A DNA stretch of 31,808 nt, taken from positions 1-31,808 of the IMG/VR virus record IMGVR_UViG_3300031576_000229; one strand, 5' to 3'. The translations under genes were made by a program, and so were the position numbers. The stretch comes from a virus. Numbering within the stretch: position 1 is the first letter of the stretch; every line of letters starts with the position of its first letter. The notes beneath the pieces are model-generated. The model did not search any database and had not been told where the DNA came from. It saw only the letters and a list, made by a program, of their open reading frames with translations. Shown here in pieces: positions 21,896-28,974 of this stretch.

Positions 21896-22339
21896 ATGAT
21901 CAGGATTCAGAGCAGATATTTCGTGAAGGCTTTTCGGAAGGCGCGCGAGGTGCAGCCCACGGTGCGGCGCGCGAGTGAGCAGGAATACGATGTGCGCAGG
22001 TCGGACGGCCGGTTCACCCGCGTAGTGCTTATGTTGCACGCAGGCGGCTTGTGGGCTGCCTGCGGTTGCTATGCCGGCTCGCCGCAGGGGCGGAATGCCC
22101 CGCTCCCTTGCTATCACGTGGCGGCGGCTCTGCTCAGCGATGAGCCGGTGATTGCAGGGGCTTCGGCTCCCGCTGCTGCTGCCTCACCCGTGCGGATCCA
22201 CTCTCACTTTTGCCCCGGCCATCATGGGCTCTGGCAATGCGGCTTCCAGGGCTGCGAGGCGCTGGACGATCTGCACTGCGATTCGTGCGAGCAGCGCGAG
22301 ATCGAAAAGCTGGACTGGTCGCTGGCAATGGCAAATTAA
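21896..22339 (+). CDS. SWIM zinc-finger protein
   Basis: A 147-residue protein. It has a SWIM finger CxC...CxH at C56, C58, C72, H74 (CGCYAG...PLPCYH). The C-terminal third adds a second cysteine and histidine cluster (HSHFCPGHHGLWQCGFQGC, LHCDSC), likely a further zinc site. A run of alanines (APAAAAS) is encoded by a short GCT repeat. SWIM domains bind DNA or proteins, as in recombination or transposition regulators. The ATG follows CGGAGGAAA; the promoter at 21800-21828 precedes it. Likely an early regulator; its target is unknown. Confidence 0.75.
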   Translation: MIRIQSRYFVKAFRKAREVQPTVRRASEQEYDVRRSDGRFTRVVLMLHAGGLWAACGCYAGSPQGRNAPLPCYHVAAALLSDEPVIAGASAPAAAASPVRIHSHFCPGHHGLWQCGFQGCEALDDLHCDSCEQREIEKLDWSLAMAN

Positions 22340-22448
22340 ATAGTTAAGGTTTGTGACCAGCTCGCACGGGTAGCGCCTTGCGAGTCGAAAACCGGCTGGG
22401 CACAGCAGTACGCGCCAGGTCACCGCGTCCCGGGGGCAAGCTGCAAGC

Positions 22449-22479
22449 CCCGCGCCTGGACTACGCTACCAGGCGCGGG
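22449..22479. repeat. GC-rich 11-bp hairpin
   Basis: CCCGCGCCTGG (22449-22459) pairs exactly with CCAGGCGCGGG (22469-22479) around nine bases, just ahead of the gene at 22493. The rest of 22340-22448 also shows a closing stem GTGACC/GGTCAC (near 22353 and 22419) around a smaller CTCGCA/TGCGAG hairpin, so this gap may be a structured leader. Confidence 0.55.
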
Positions 22480-22492
22480 CATTGAGGCACAC

Positions 22493-22810
22493 ATGAAACT
22501 GAGGCACGCAACAACCAAAAAGGCAGCAGCAGCAATCGCGCGGCAGGGATTCCGCCTGGATAAGGCCGATCCCGAGGCGAAGATCAAGGGCGTGTGGCTG
22601 CACACGCCCTCGGCCTCGCCCTGGGCGGTGCTGCACACGATCCGCAAGCACGGGGCGCGCCTCGCGGATGTGGTCGTGATCGAGGTCGAAATCCCACGAT
22701 CACAGCTTCGCCGCTTCCGGCGCGGGCTCTGGTACGCACAAGTAAATATTCCCGCGAGCGCGATTCGCGGGGAAATGGCCGGCGCTGAGTTCAGCGGCGG
22801 CGCGCAGTGA
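22493..22810 (+). CDS. Putative ADP-ribosyltransferase-like small protein
   Basis: A 105-residue protein. MKLRHATTKKAAAAIARQGF has the layout of the LYHGT(S)...A..I...GF opening of small ART-like proteins, with RHAT in place of YHGT. It continues with GVWLHTPS, VVVIEVEIPRSQLRRF and YAQVNIPASAIRG, in the order seen in such folds. Four consecutive alanines come from a GCA repeat (22523-22534). Weak ribosome binding site (GAGG). Homologues of this kind are often of unknown function; enzymatic activity is not supported beyond the pattern. Confidence 0.5.
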   Translation: MKLRHATTKKAAAAIARQGFRLDKADPEAKIKGVWLHTPSASPWAVLHTIRKHGARLADVVVIEVEIPRSQLRRFRRGLWYAQVNIPASAIRGEMAGAEFSGGAQ

Positions 22811-22832
22811 CAGCAACGCGGAGGAAGACAAA

Positions 22833-23033
22833 ATGAATATGGGAAATTTCAATACCTTACTCGCGCGCTTTCGCGCGGGACACTTTTTGGTAGATGAAAC
22901 TTGCGCGCGAAAAACGCGCAAGGCGTTCGAGCGCGGGATGCAAGTGGACGCGCGACGGCTCTGGCTCTCGCTGCACAGAGCGGTACGCCTGGGCCTACTT
23001 ACATCTGGCCGCTCCCCCAGGCGAGCGGATTGA
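22833..23033 (+). CDS. Small hypothetical early protein
   Basis: A 66-residue, basic, helical protein (ARFRAGHFLVDETCARKTRK, ARRLWLSLHRAVRLGLL). The start has a strong GCGGAGGAA site. It might be a small winged-helix or DNA-binding protein, but no motif decides. It lies ahead of the RecT-like gene in the same operon. Confidence 0.6.
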   Translation: MNMGNFNTLLARFRAGHFLVDETCARKTRKAFERGMQVDARRLWLSLHRAVRLGLLTSGRSPRRAD

Positions 23034-23106
23034 AGAGAGGGCAACATCAGAAATAGCGAGGCAGCCAGGCGAGCAGGGATTGCTGCTACCTCGCACGAGG
23101 AGAAAT

Positions 23107-23949
23107 ATGAGTGAAGCATTACAACTAGCCGGCAACGGCAACGGCCTGAATGACTGGCAGGTAATCCGCGATCAGGCAACGATCCTGCTCAAGTCCAGTT
23201 TTTTGCCACAAGCCATAAAAACGCCAGAGCAGGCGATGGCCATTATCCTAACCGGGCGAGAGCTCGGCATAGGAACGATGGCCGCCCTAAACACAATCAA
23301 TGTGATACAGGGCAAACCGACAATCTCACCACAACTCATGCTCGCCCTCATCAATAGGTCGGGCCAGCTCGAGGACATTAAAATCGAGACGGGCGAAATG
23401 GGCGCAACCTGCGCAATCAAAAGACGCGGACGCACGACCTACACAGCGCGCTTTGGCCCGAAAGAGGCGGCGGCGATGGGGCTGGGCGCAAAGGACAACT
23501 ATCGAAAACAGGCGGCGACAATGTACAAATGGCGCGCAGTCGCGGACGCCGCGCGCGCAACATTCCCAGACGCAATTTTGGGACTGTACACGCCCGACGA
23601 AATGGGCGCGGAGGTAACTGATGATGGCGAGATCATCGAAACTGAACTGAAGGCAGAACCCAATCAGAGACAGCAGCAGCAAGGCTCGCCACCTCCAACC
23701 CCCGGCGCGCCGACGGCAAAGCAGGCGCGGCTCCCAGGAAAAGCTGGCCAGATTCAAAGTCTGGCTGAGTTTCTCGGCTGGGACGAGACGACCCTGCGGG
23801 CCGGGATCAGTTCGGCGCTCGATATCGTGATCACAAGCGATTCGGCTTCCACGCTGGCATCGCTCAATCAGCAGGAGCTCGCACAGGTGGCGCAGCTTCT
23901 GGATGAAGAGCGCAAGTCACGTGTGAAGGCGCAGGGAGGTAAGGCATGA
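23107..23949 (+). CDS. RecT-like single-strand annealing protein
   Basis: A 280-residue protein. The core, residues 30-170, has the pattern of phage RecT-type recombinases: AIKTPEQAMAIILTGRELGI, VIQGKPTISPQLMLALINRS, a strand region with RRGRTTYTARFG, and YKWRAVADAARATFPDAILG followed by LYTPDEMGAEV. These proteins anneal complementary single strands during replication-linked recombination. The C-terminal part is a disordered linker with four glutamines (residues 189-192, from a CAG repeat) and a helical end. The ATG is behind GAGGAG. No partner exonuclease is seen nearby. The family is inferred from pattern. Confidence 0.65.
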   Translation: MSEALQLAGNGNGLNDWQVIRDQATILLKSSFLPQAIKTPEQAMAIILTGRELGIGTMAALNTINVIQGKPTISPQLMLALINRSGQLEDIKIETGEMGATCAIKRRGRTTYTARFGPKEAAAMGLGAKDNYRKQAATMYKWRAVADAARATFPDAILGLYTPDEMGAEVTDDGEIIETELKAEPNQRQQQQGSPPPTPGAPTAKQARLPGKAGQIQSLAEFLGWDETTLRAGISSALDIVITSDSASTLASLNQQELAQVAQLLDEERKSRVKAQGGKA

Positions 23950-24074
23950 CAACCAACCAGCTTGTGCGCAGGATCAACGAGCACGTGATCTGCGGCAAGC
24001 CTGCCACTGGCAGGCCGGAACGAAGAATCAACGCATCATCAGGGCCCGCCTTCGCGCGGGACAGTTTCAGGTGA
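23946..24074 (+). CDS. Small coupled hypothetical protein
   Basis: A possible 42-residue gene. Its ATG overlaps the RecT-like stop in ATGA. The product (MTTNQLVRRINEHVICGKPA and a basic tail) is basic and has one cysteine. It fills part of the gap to 24171. No family recognised; coupling is the only support. Confidence 0.4.
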   Translation: MTTNQLVRRINEHVICGKPATGRPERRINASSGPAFARDSFR

Positions 24075-24170
24075 AGACCTTCACGGGCTGGCGCAATGCC
24101 AGCCCAACCGACAAATTCGATTTGCAGCGAGAGGCTGATTCCAAAGTGCTGCCTGTAAGAAAGAGGTCAC

Positions 24171-24371
24171 ATGAAAAATTATTCGATCGTCGTCACGCTG
24201 CCGGAACTGCCGGCAGCGCACGCGCAGTGGAGCGTCGAGACCAAGGCGTCCTCGCTCCACAGCGCACTCAGCAAGGCGCTCACGCAGGTTGAGCGATTGC
24301 CCGCCGTGAAAGGCAGGCATATCACGGAGGCAAGGATTGCCGTGCAGATCCGAAAGGAGGAAAAGCGATGA
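24171..24371 (+). CDS. Small hypothetical protein
   Basis: A 66-residue protein: a strand (MKNYSIVVTLPELPA), a helix (SSLHSALSKALTQVERL) and a second strand (EARIAVQIRKEEK). This is a compact beta-alpha-beta layout like small double-stranded-RNA-binding or DUF-type folds. Start behind AGAGG; its stop overlaps the next start. Function unknown. Confidence 0.6.
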   Translation: MKNYSIVVTLPELPAAHAQWSVETKASSLHSALSKALTQVERLPAVKGRHITEARIAVQIRKEEKR

Positions 24372-24625
24372 AGGCAGCAAAGCCCGCGCGCTTCACGCCA
24401 GTAGGCCCTTACTGGAGAGCGAGGCAAGCCGCCGAATGGGCCGACATCGCGGTCGGCGTGCTGTACCGCTGGAACCGGGAGGGGAGGCTCCCCTGTCCGG
24501 ACGTAGTCGTCCGGCTGGGAGGCAAAGAGCGAGGTCCCTTGCGGTTCAAAATTCAACCATTCAAGGACTGGTGCGACGGCGGGGACTTCACGCGCGCCGC
24601 CGCCGAAAAAGACAAGCGCAAATAA
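24368..24625 (+). CDS. Excisionase-like HTH protein
   Basis: An 85-residue protein with a MerR/AlpA-type winged helix at residues 16-68: WRARQAAEWADIAVGVLYRW then NREGRLPCPDVV and a wing that ends RFKIQPFKDW. This is the form of phage excisionases and AlpA-type activators. Just over 1 kb upstream of the integrase, so directing excision is a reasonable guess. The start overlaps the previous stop in ATGA. Confidence 0.7.
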   Translation: MKAAKPARFTPVGPYWRARQAAEWADIAVGVLYRWNREGRLPCPDVVVRLGGKERGPLRFKIQPFKDWCDGGDFTRAAAEKDKRK

Positions 24626-24656
24626 TTCCGCCAAACCGATCAAGTACGGATCGGTG

Positions 24657-24693
24657 TTGGCGTTACAATCAGGCGCGGGGTACAATCCCGCGC
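24657..24693 (+). promoter_or_regulatory. Promoter overlapped by an inverted repeat
   Basis: TTGGCG (24657-24662), 18 bases, TACAAT (24681-24686). The -10 is the centre of a perfect dyad GCGCGGG (24673-24679) and CCCGCGC (24687-24693), and a second dyad ACCGATC/GATCGGT lies just upstream (about 24636-24656). This looks like a repressible promoter for the genes from 24719 on. Confidence 0.5.
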
Positions 24694-24718
24694 ATCTCAA
24701 CCGACACACGGAGGAAAT

Positions 24719-24940
24719 ATGGCAAAAGCGACAATCGGAAATACCCAGCGCAACGATTGGATTGCCGAGCGGCAATCCAAAGAGTTCAAAACCTGCCAGG
24801 CCACCGAGGCGTACCTGACAACCACGGGATACTGGTCGGAACCAGTACTAATCACGGATACCGACGAGGCGGACAAGTTCCAGAATCGGCATCCGATCCT
24901 GGACACCGCCCAGGACGGACGGCTTCACTATCGCAAGTGA
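24719..24940 (+). CDS. Small hypothetical early protein
   Basis: A 73-residue acidic protein (SKEFKTCQATEAYLTTTGYW, ITDTDEADKFQNRHPI) with no recognised domain. A CGGAGGAAAT site precedes it, the same leader form as at 21896 and 25248. It shares a base with the next gene (TGATG). Function unknown. Confidence 0.65.
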   Translation: MAKATIGNTQRNDWIAERQSKEFKTCQATEAYLTTTGYWSEPVLITDTDEADKFQNRHPILDTAQDGRLHYRK

Positions 24941-25257
24941 TGGCACGCCCACCCAAATACAAATCCGAGGAAGAGCGGCGCGAAGCTCAGCGCCTGCAAA
25001 AGCGCCGCTCAGCCTCCATTCTGCGCAGGCGAAAAGCCGGCCTCCCCGACGAAGCCCCGCCGCACGCCACGATCAGCAGCGAGCGTGGCGCGGGCCACAA
25101 GCTCACCCCGGAACAAGTCAGGGAAATCCGCCGCCTCCACGCGGCGGAGAACTGGACCTTCACCACGCTCGCCCGGCAGTTCGGGGTCAGCGTACAGACC
25201 ATCTCCGCTATCGTGCGCGGAGAAAGCTGGAAAAACACGGAGGAATTATGGAATTGA
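24940..25257 (+). CDS. HTH DNA-binding protein
   Basis: A 105-residue protein. The first half is very basic (SEEERREAQRLQKRRSASIL). Residues 55-98 form a helix-turn-helix: LTPEQVREIRRLHAA, TFTTLARQFGVSVQTISAIV, GESW. The same module occurs at the end of some HNH endonucleases and as stand-alone phage regulators. The start shares a base with the previous stop. Probably binds DNA near this operon. Confidence 0.75.
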   Translation: MARPPKYKSEEERREAQRLQKRRSASILRRRKAGLPDEAPPHATISSERGAGHKLTPEQVREIRRLHAAENWTFTTLARQFGVSVQTISAIVRGESWKNTEELWN

Positions 25258-25568
25258 TCGAGCTGATAAAATCAATGCCGAAGGGCAAAAGCCTGACTCA
25301 AAAAGCGCAGGGCAGATTTCTGACCCTGCGGCATGACACGCAGAGCGGGGCCGGGTTTCATGTGTTCCAATCATGGCTCACAAACGAAACCTACGATGGG
25401 GACCCCGAATCATTTACATGTGAATGCGCGTTTCAGTTCAAGTCTCACTGCCACATGGAGCGAGGCTCACTAACGGCGGAACAGGCCGCGAAAATATACG
25501 AGTCCGCCAAATCGGATTTCATCGCGGGCCGACAGCCGCGATTCGGAAAGATCACTTTCGAGAGCTAG
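25248..25568 (+). CDS. Hypothetical early protein
   Basis: A 106-residue protein with two cysteines and histidines in SFTCECAFQFKSHCHMER, possibly a small metal site, between a helical start (LIELIKSMPKGKSLTQ) and a helical end (EQAAKIYESAKSDFI). GGAGGAAT precedes the ATG, which lies in the end of the HTH gene. Function unknown. Confidence 0.6.
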   Translation: MELIELIKSMPKGKSLTQKAQGRFLTLRHDTQSGAGFHVFQSWLTNETYDGDPESFTCECAFQFKSHCHMERGSLTAEQAAKIYESAKSDFIAGRQPRFGKITFES

Positions 25569-25623
25569 CTACTTGCCTTCCCCTCCGTGCGGCATTACTC
25601 TCCCCGCCGCACGGAGGATCCCC

Positions 25624-26706
25624 ATGACAGTGCGCAAGCGCGCGGATCACTGGCACCACGATTTCCAGGTCGCGGGCCGGCGGTACCGCGCCGCCATCCC
25701 GGAAGCCCGGACGAAGGCCCAGGCCGAGCGCGCCGAGTCGCGCGCGCGGGAAGAGGTGTACCAGGCCAAGTACGGCGACCAGCCACGCCGCCCAATCACC
25801 TTCGGCGAGTTCGTGCGCGAGATCTACGCGCCGATCGCGCGGGAGACCACCCGCAACTACACCACGAATGCCGGCTACCAGGCCGGCAAGCTCACCGAGC
25901 AGTTCGGCGACCGCCCAATCGCCGAGATCACGCACTTCGAAATCGAAAAGTGGCTGCTGACGCTGCGCGACAAGTACGCGCCGGCAACAATCAATCACTT
26001 CATCAAGCGCGCAAAGGTGGTCTTTGGGCGCGCGGCAGCCGAGGGGTTCATCGATCCGGAGAAGAACCCCTCGCGCCTTCTTTCGAAGATCGAGGAGACT
26101 CCGCGCGCAAAACGCCGGCTCTCACGCGAAGAAGAAGAGAAGATTGCTGCTGCTGCTGCCGGGTTGGGGCTTGAGTACGTGGCCTCAGCCATGATGATCC
26201 TGCTCGAAACCGGGATGCGGCCGCAGGAGTTTCTCCTGATGCGCCAATCCCAGGTGAATCTGGCCGAGGGGATCGTCACGGCGATCAGCTACAAGTCTGG
26301 CCGACGCCGCGCCGCGACGGCACAGCCGAAGAGCCGCGACATTCCGCTCACCGCTCGGGTCCGGGCGGAGTTCGAGCAGTTGCTGGGATCTTCCCTTGCC
26401 GGCTCTGGCGAGGACGACCGCCTCTTCCCATTCGATTCGATCCGCAAGGCGTGGGATTCGTGCTGCAAGCGCGCTGGGATCGAGGAGTTTTGGCTGCGCT
26501 GGTGTCGAGACGAGGCGGCCTCGCGCTGGGCGGAGGCCGGGATGGATCCGTTCACGATCGCGCGACTGCTCGGCCATAGCAGCCCGCGAACGAGCATGAT
26601 TTACGTGCGCGCGTGGAGGGACGAGACGCTGAGGAAAATGGAAAGCGTCACAAATCCGTCACAAGGGCAGCAGCGACAGCGAGCCCCAGTGATCGTAAAC
26701 TCCTGA
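25624..26706 (+). CDS. int: Tyrosine recombinase (phage integrase)
   Basis: A 360-residue integrase. An N-terminal arm-binding domain (1-55) and a SAM-like core-binding domain (58-150) precede the catalytic domain. Catalytic residues seen: R199 (TGMRPQE), K236 (PKSRDIPL), R295, H318 (LLGHSS) and Y327 (MIYVRA). The HxxR box reads RWCR (292-295), so the usual histidine is R292. Five alanines (residues 175-179) come from the GCT repeat at 26146-26160. The ATG at 25624 is behind CGGAGG. It ends ten bases before a tRNA-Arg fragment that is its target, as in many phages. Confidence 0.92.
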   Translation: MTVRKRADHWHHDFQVAGRRYRAAIPEARTKAQAERAESRAREEVYQAKYGDQPRRPITFGEFVREIYAPIARETTRNYTTNAGYQAGKLTEQFGDRPIAEITHFEIEKWLLTLRDKYAPATINHFIKRAKVVFGRAAAEGFIDPEKNPSRLLSKIEETPRAKRRLSREEEEKIAAAAAGLGLEYVASAMMILLETGMRPQEFLLMRQSQVNLAEGIVTAISYKSGRRRAATAQPKSRDIPLTARVRAEFEQLLGSSLAGSGEDDRLFPFDSIRKAWDSCCKRAGIEEFWLRWCRDEAASRWAEAGMDPFTIARLLGHSSPRTSMIYVRAWRDETLRKMESVTNPSQGQQRQRAPVIVNS

Positions 26707-26966
26707 TAACAAAGATGCGCTTGGCTGGACTCGAACCAGCGGCCTACTGCTTAGGAGGCAGTTGCGAGGCTGTTGCCTCTTGTTGTTTTTCCCTTCCTTC
26801 TCTTTTCTTTTCAGTAGTTTATCTCGGCTGAGTCTTTCCTTCAGTACATTCAAGTTACTTCTTTGTGACCGAAGTAGCGTCACAAATCCGTCACAAACAA
26901 AAACACCCCCCCCATCGCGGCCCGAATTCTCCCACCGAATTGCTGGTCCCGGTCAGTGTGTCACAA
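26644..26966. other. attP: attP with integrase arm-type sites
   Basis: An exact 21-base repeat that starts AGCGTCACAAATCCGTCA occurs at 26644-26664 (inside the end of int) and 26876-26896, on either side of the core (26716-26762). Each repeat holds two GTCACAA motifs 11 bases apart (26647, 26658; 26879, 26890). Single copies lie at 26960-26966 and, inverted, near 26863-26869. This is the arrangement of lambda-type arm sites that the integrase N-domain binds. Confidence 0.8.
26716..26762 (-). other. tRNA-Arg(CCT) 3' fragment (attP core)
   Basis: Read on the minus strand: anticodon arm ACTGC-CTCCTAA-GCAGT (anticodon CCT at 26755-26753), variable AGGCC, T-arm GCTGG-TTCGAGT-CCAGC, acceptor CAAGCGC and discriminator A. 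No D-arm or 5' acceptor follows, so the gene is only the 3' half. Phages that integrate in a tRNA carry just this part, so it is the crossover core. It also identifies the host target. Confidence 0.85.
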
Positions 26967-26993
26967 GCCTTAAATAATTTGGCCGGATTCGGC

Positions 26994-27245
26994 TCAGGCT
27001 TTTTTCCGCGCCCGCTGGGGCTGGAGCGCATGCGCTTTTCCCAAAAGCAATTCTTCCTGCTGTCTCAACGCCTCGGCCTCGGCCTCTTTGGCTGCAACCC
27101 AAAATTTCTTATATCTGGTCAGAATCTCGGCGGCGACCTGATTGTGCGAGTCATATCCAAACTGAACCGCAAGCTTGCGCAGTTCCTCGACAGCGTCAAC
27201 ATCCAGGCGCACCGCCAATAATTCCCTGTTCACTTTCGTCGCCAT
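26994..27245 (-). CDS. Ribbon-helix-helix repressor candidate
   Basis: An 83-residue protein with an Arc/MetJ fold pattern: strand RELLAVRLD (8-15), helix VDAVEELRKLAVQFG (17-30), turn, helix HNQVAAEILTRYKKF. A basic C-terminal helix follows. It is transcribed from a promoter whose -10 lies six bases ahead of the ATG, so the mRNA would be leaderless, as for lambda cI. Divergent from the RHH gene at 27348 and near int: the likely lysogeny repressor, by position. Confidence 0.75.
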   Translation of the reverse strand: MATKVNRELLAVRLDVDAVEELRKLAVQFGYDSHNQVAAEILTRYKKFWVAAKEAEAEALRQQEELLLGKAHALQPQRARKKA

Positions 27246-27251
27246 ACACAT

Positions 27252-27280
27252 AAATTATTTTACCTGCGCACACTTGTCAA
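27252..27280 (-). promoter_or_regulatory. Leftward promoter of the repressor
   Basis: On the minus strand: TTGACA (27280-27275), 17 bases, TAATTT (27257-27252). Transcription should start at or next to the ATG at 27245. Its -35 shares six positions with the rightward -35. Confidence 0.7.
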
Positions 27281-27302
27281 CGGGAACAGATGATGTTATA
27301 TT
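27274..27302 (+). promoter_or_regulatory. Rightward promoter of the replication operon
   Basis: TTGTCA (27274-27279), 17 bases, TATATT (27297-27302). It drives the RHH gene at 27348 and the initiator. Its -35 overlaps that of the leftward promoter, so the two should compete. Confidence 0.7.
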
Positions 27303-27313
27303 ACGACATCTGT
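27286..27313. promoter_or_regulatory. Palindromic operator over the rightward -10
   Basis: ACAGATG (27286-27292) and CATCTGT (27307-27313) are exact complements; the longer 11-base half-sites agree at nine positions. The centre falls on TATATT, so a bound repressor would block rightward transcription. Confidence 0.7.
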
Positions 27314-27347
27314 CTACACATATCATCAAGCAGAAGAGGGAGGGACT

Positions 27348-27548
27348 ATGAAGGTAGAAAAGAAAAGGATGCCGCCAATCGCCAACCGACAACGGCAGGC
27401 GGCAAAGCAGGCCGTGGGCCTGCGCCTGCCGCACGCAATTCTCGAGTTCATCGACTTAGTAACCGAGGAGGAAGGCCGGGAAACCAGGCAGGAGACGATC
27501 GAAGAAATACTGCGGCGCGAGATGATTCGCGCGCAGCAAGCCAAATGA
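27348..27548 (+). CDS. Ribbon-helix-helix regulator, first gene of replication operon
   Basis: A 66-residue protein. A basic start (KKRMPPIANRQRQ) is followed by a RHH pattern: strand VGLRLP (23-28), helix HAILEFIDLVTEEEG, helix RQETIEEILRREMI. The start has GAGGGAGG. It faces the other RHH gene across a 100-base divergent promoter region, so it may be the counter-repressor, like Cro. Confidence 0.75.
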   Translation: MKVEKKRMPPIANRQRQAAKQAVGLRLPHAILEFIDLVTEEEGRETRQETIEEILRREMIRAQQAK

Positions 27549-27598
27549 TGCAAAATCTTCAGATCGAAAAACGGACTGAATTAAAGGAGGGCGCTGAG

Positions 27599-28453
27599 GT
27601 GTATCTGGCCGTCCGGAACTGGGAGAAATTTCAGCAGTACAAGGATCGTGATCCGAAATGGATTAAGCTCCACCGCTGCCTGCTGGGCGACTACGAGTTC
27701 AGCCAGCTAAGCGACCAAGCCAAAGCCCACTTAATTCAAATATGGCTGATAGCGGCAGAAACCGGGAACCAGGTCCCGAACGACGCCGACTGGATCGCGC
27801 GGCGAATCGCCGCCACGACTCCCGTAGACCTGTACGCTCTTATTACAGCGGGGTTCCTCGTGGAGCGTACAGACACACCCGGCGTGTCTGTACGCTCCAC
27901 GGAGGAACCCCGTACAGATCTGTACAAATCTGTACTTAGAGCAGAGCAGAGCAGAGCAGAGAGAGAGAAGAAGAGAGAAGAGCAGCAGCAGGCAGCGGCG
28001 GCAAACGGCTTCGCTGCTGCTGCTGCCGCCTTAAATGGTTTCGGAACTGAAAAACAGAAAAGCAGTTTCGATCGCAAGACGATCGAAAGCTTCCTGACTG
28101 CCACAAAAAACCACGTCAGGAACCCCGGCGGCCTCGCCACAAAACTGCTCAGGACAGGGGAGGAAGACCTCCTCATAGGCCAGTGGCAAGACCGCCAGGC
28201 GTTGAAGGCTATGCCCCGCCCCGCGCCGGCCACCCTTTCAGCCTGGGAACAGGCCGAGGCTGAGCGTGAGCTCCTCGCCCTCGCGGAAGAGATGGGACTC
28301 GAATGGCTTCATCGGATGAAGTCGAATTTCGAAGAGGGGGATGAAACTTCATCCCCTGTTTACAAGCGAATCCGCGATCTCATCGCGGAGAGGGAAGAGG
28401 AAAACCGACGATGCTACGTCGAGTTATTTTATAGGAGGAAACATGAGGATTAA
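27599..28453 (+). CDS. Phage replication initiator protein
   Basis: A 284-residue protein. Residues 1-75 match the N-terminal winged-helix domain of phage replication proteins: VRNWEKFQQYKDRDPKWIKL, AHLIQIWLIAAETG, VPNDADWIARRI. The middle is charged and disordered, with a GCT-encoded alanine run (28013-28030); the C-terminal part has helices for helicase or loader contact (AEERELL type). I prefer the GTG at 27599 behind AAAGGAGG; an ATG at 27545 overlaps the previous stop. It carries an origin-like dyad, as does lambda O. Confidence 0.8.
   Translation: MYLAVRNWEKFQQYKDRDPKWIKLHRCLLGDYEFSQLSDQAKAHLIQIWLIAAETGNQVPNDADWIARRIAATTPVDLYALITAGFLVERTDTPGVSVRSTEEPRTDLYKSVLRAEQSRAEREKKREEQQQAAAANGFAAAAAALNGFGTEKQKSSFDRKTIESFLTATKNHVRNPGGLATKLLRTGEEDLLIGQWQDRQALKAMPRPAPATLSAWEQAEAERELLALAEEMGLEWLHRMKSNFEEGDETSSPVYKRIRDLIAEREEENRRCYVELFYRRKHED
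27830..27990. other. Candidate replication origin inside the initiator gene
   Basis: Six CTGTAC/GTACAG motifs lie within 106 bases (27830, 27868, 27888, 27912, 27920, 27930). A 28-pair inverted repeat with one bulged base (27849-27876 with 27884-27912, seven-base loop) includes two, and a 14-base palindrome GTACAGATCTGTAC (27912-27925) includes two more. Next comes a purine-only-like AG run (about 27938-27985). Iterons, dyad and an asymmetric purine run inside the initiator gene are typical of lambdoid origins. Confidence 0.7.
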
Positions 28454-28841
28454 CGAGTATAAACGCGTGTGCAATTGCGGAAGATGCGGGAAAGATCCCG
28501 TGCTATTCCGCCTGGAATTAATCGCAGAGGAGCCGAAGGACGTCGCGGCCCTTGAGGGCCTGCTGGCCCGGATCAAGGAAGAGAAAGAGGAAGAGAGGCC
28601 GCTCATCACGAACAGACAAGAGCGCCAGGCATTCAATAGAGGGCTAGCCCTGATAGCCCGGACTGAAGACAATTTCAGCGCGCCGCTCTGCGCTCACTGC
28701 GGGCACGGCAAGGAACAACATGAGCGGTACGGATGTATTCACGAGTCAGAGGACGGGGAGTGCCCTTGCAAGAAGACGGGTAATGGCAAATCAAATCAGC
28801 GAAGCCCGCGCCGCGTACCTGCGGCTAAAGGCAAGAGGTAA
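28443..28841 (+). CDS. Zinc-binding small protein
   Basis: A 132-residue protein with two cysteine clusters: C10, C12, C15 (CNCGRCG) and C83, C86, H93, C98, C107, C109 (CAHCGHGKEQH, GECPCK), likely two zinc knuckles. They are joined by a charged helix (LEGLLARIKEEKEEE). The ATG follows AGGAGG and overlaps the initiator. The last 20 residues are overlapped by the next frame. Probably binds nucleic acid. Confidence 0.65.
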   Translation: MRINEYKRVCNCGRCGKDPVLFRLELIAEEPKDVAALEGLLARIKEEKEEERPLITNRQERQAFNRGLALIARTEDNFSAPLCAHCGHGKEQHERYGCIHESEDGECPCKKTGNGKSNQRSPRRVPAAKGKR

Positions 28842-28974
28842 AGAGTTGCGCGGCAAGCGGCCGCGCAAAACGACCTCCGCGGGCCAGATGGCCTATGGAC
28901 GGTTTCGAGGGAAAAGCAATGGCCGAGGTAGAAAAAAGGAAGATGCTGCTGATTCGCTCTCACGACCAGAGTGA
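28783..28974 (+). CDS. Small basic protein
   Basis: A possible 63-residue gene that begins MANQISEARAAYLRLKARGK and continues very basic. It overlaps the ends of both neighbours, and its ribosome binding site is weak. The first half looks more protein-like than the competing frame. Function unknown. Confidence 0.4.
   Translation: MANQISEARAAYLRLKARGKELRGKRPRKTTSAGQMAYGRFRGKSNGRGRKKEDAADSLSRPE

Noticed and set aside
22353-22424. A cloverleaf-like structure closed by GTGACC/GGTCAC
   Set aside because: It has a D-like arm, but no T-loop or anticodon loop of the right form; reported only as a possible structured leader.
24071-24292. GTG-initiated frame of 73 codons
   Set aside because: It overlaps the better-supported gene at 24171 in another frame, and its second half is a shadow of that gene.
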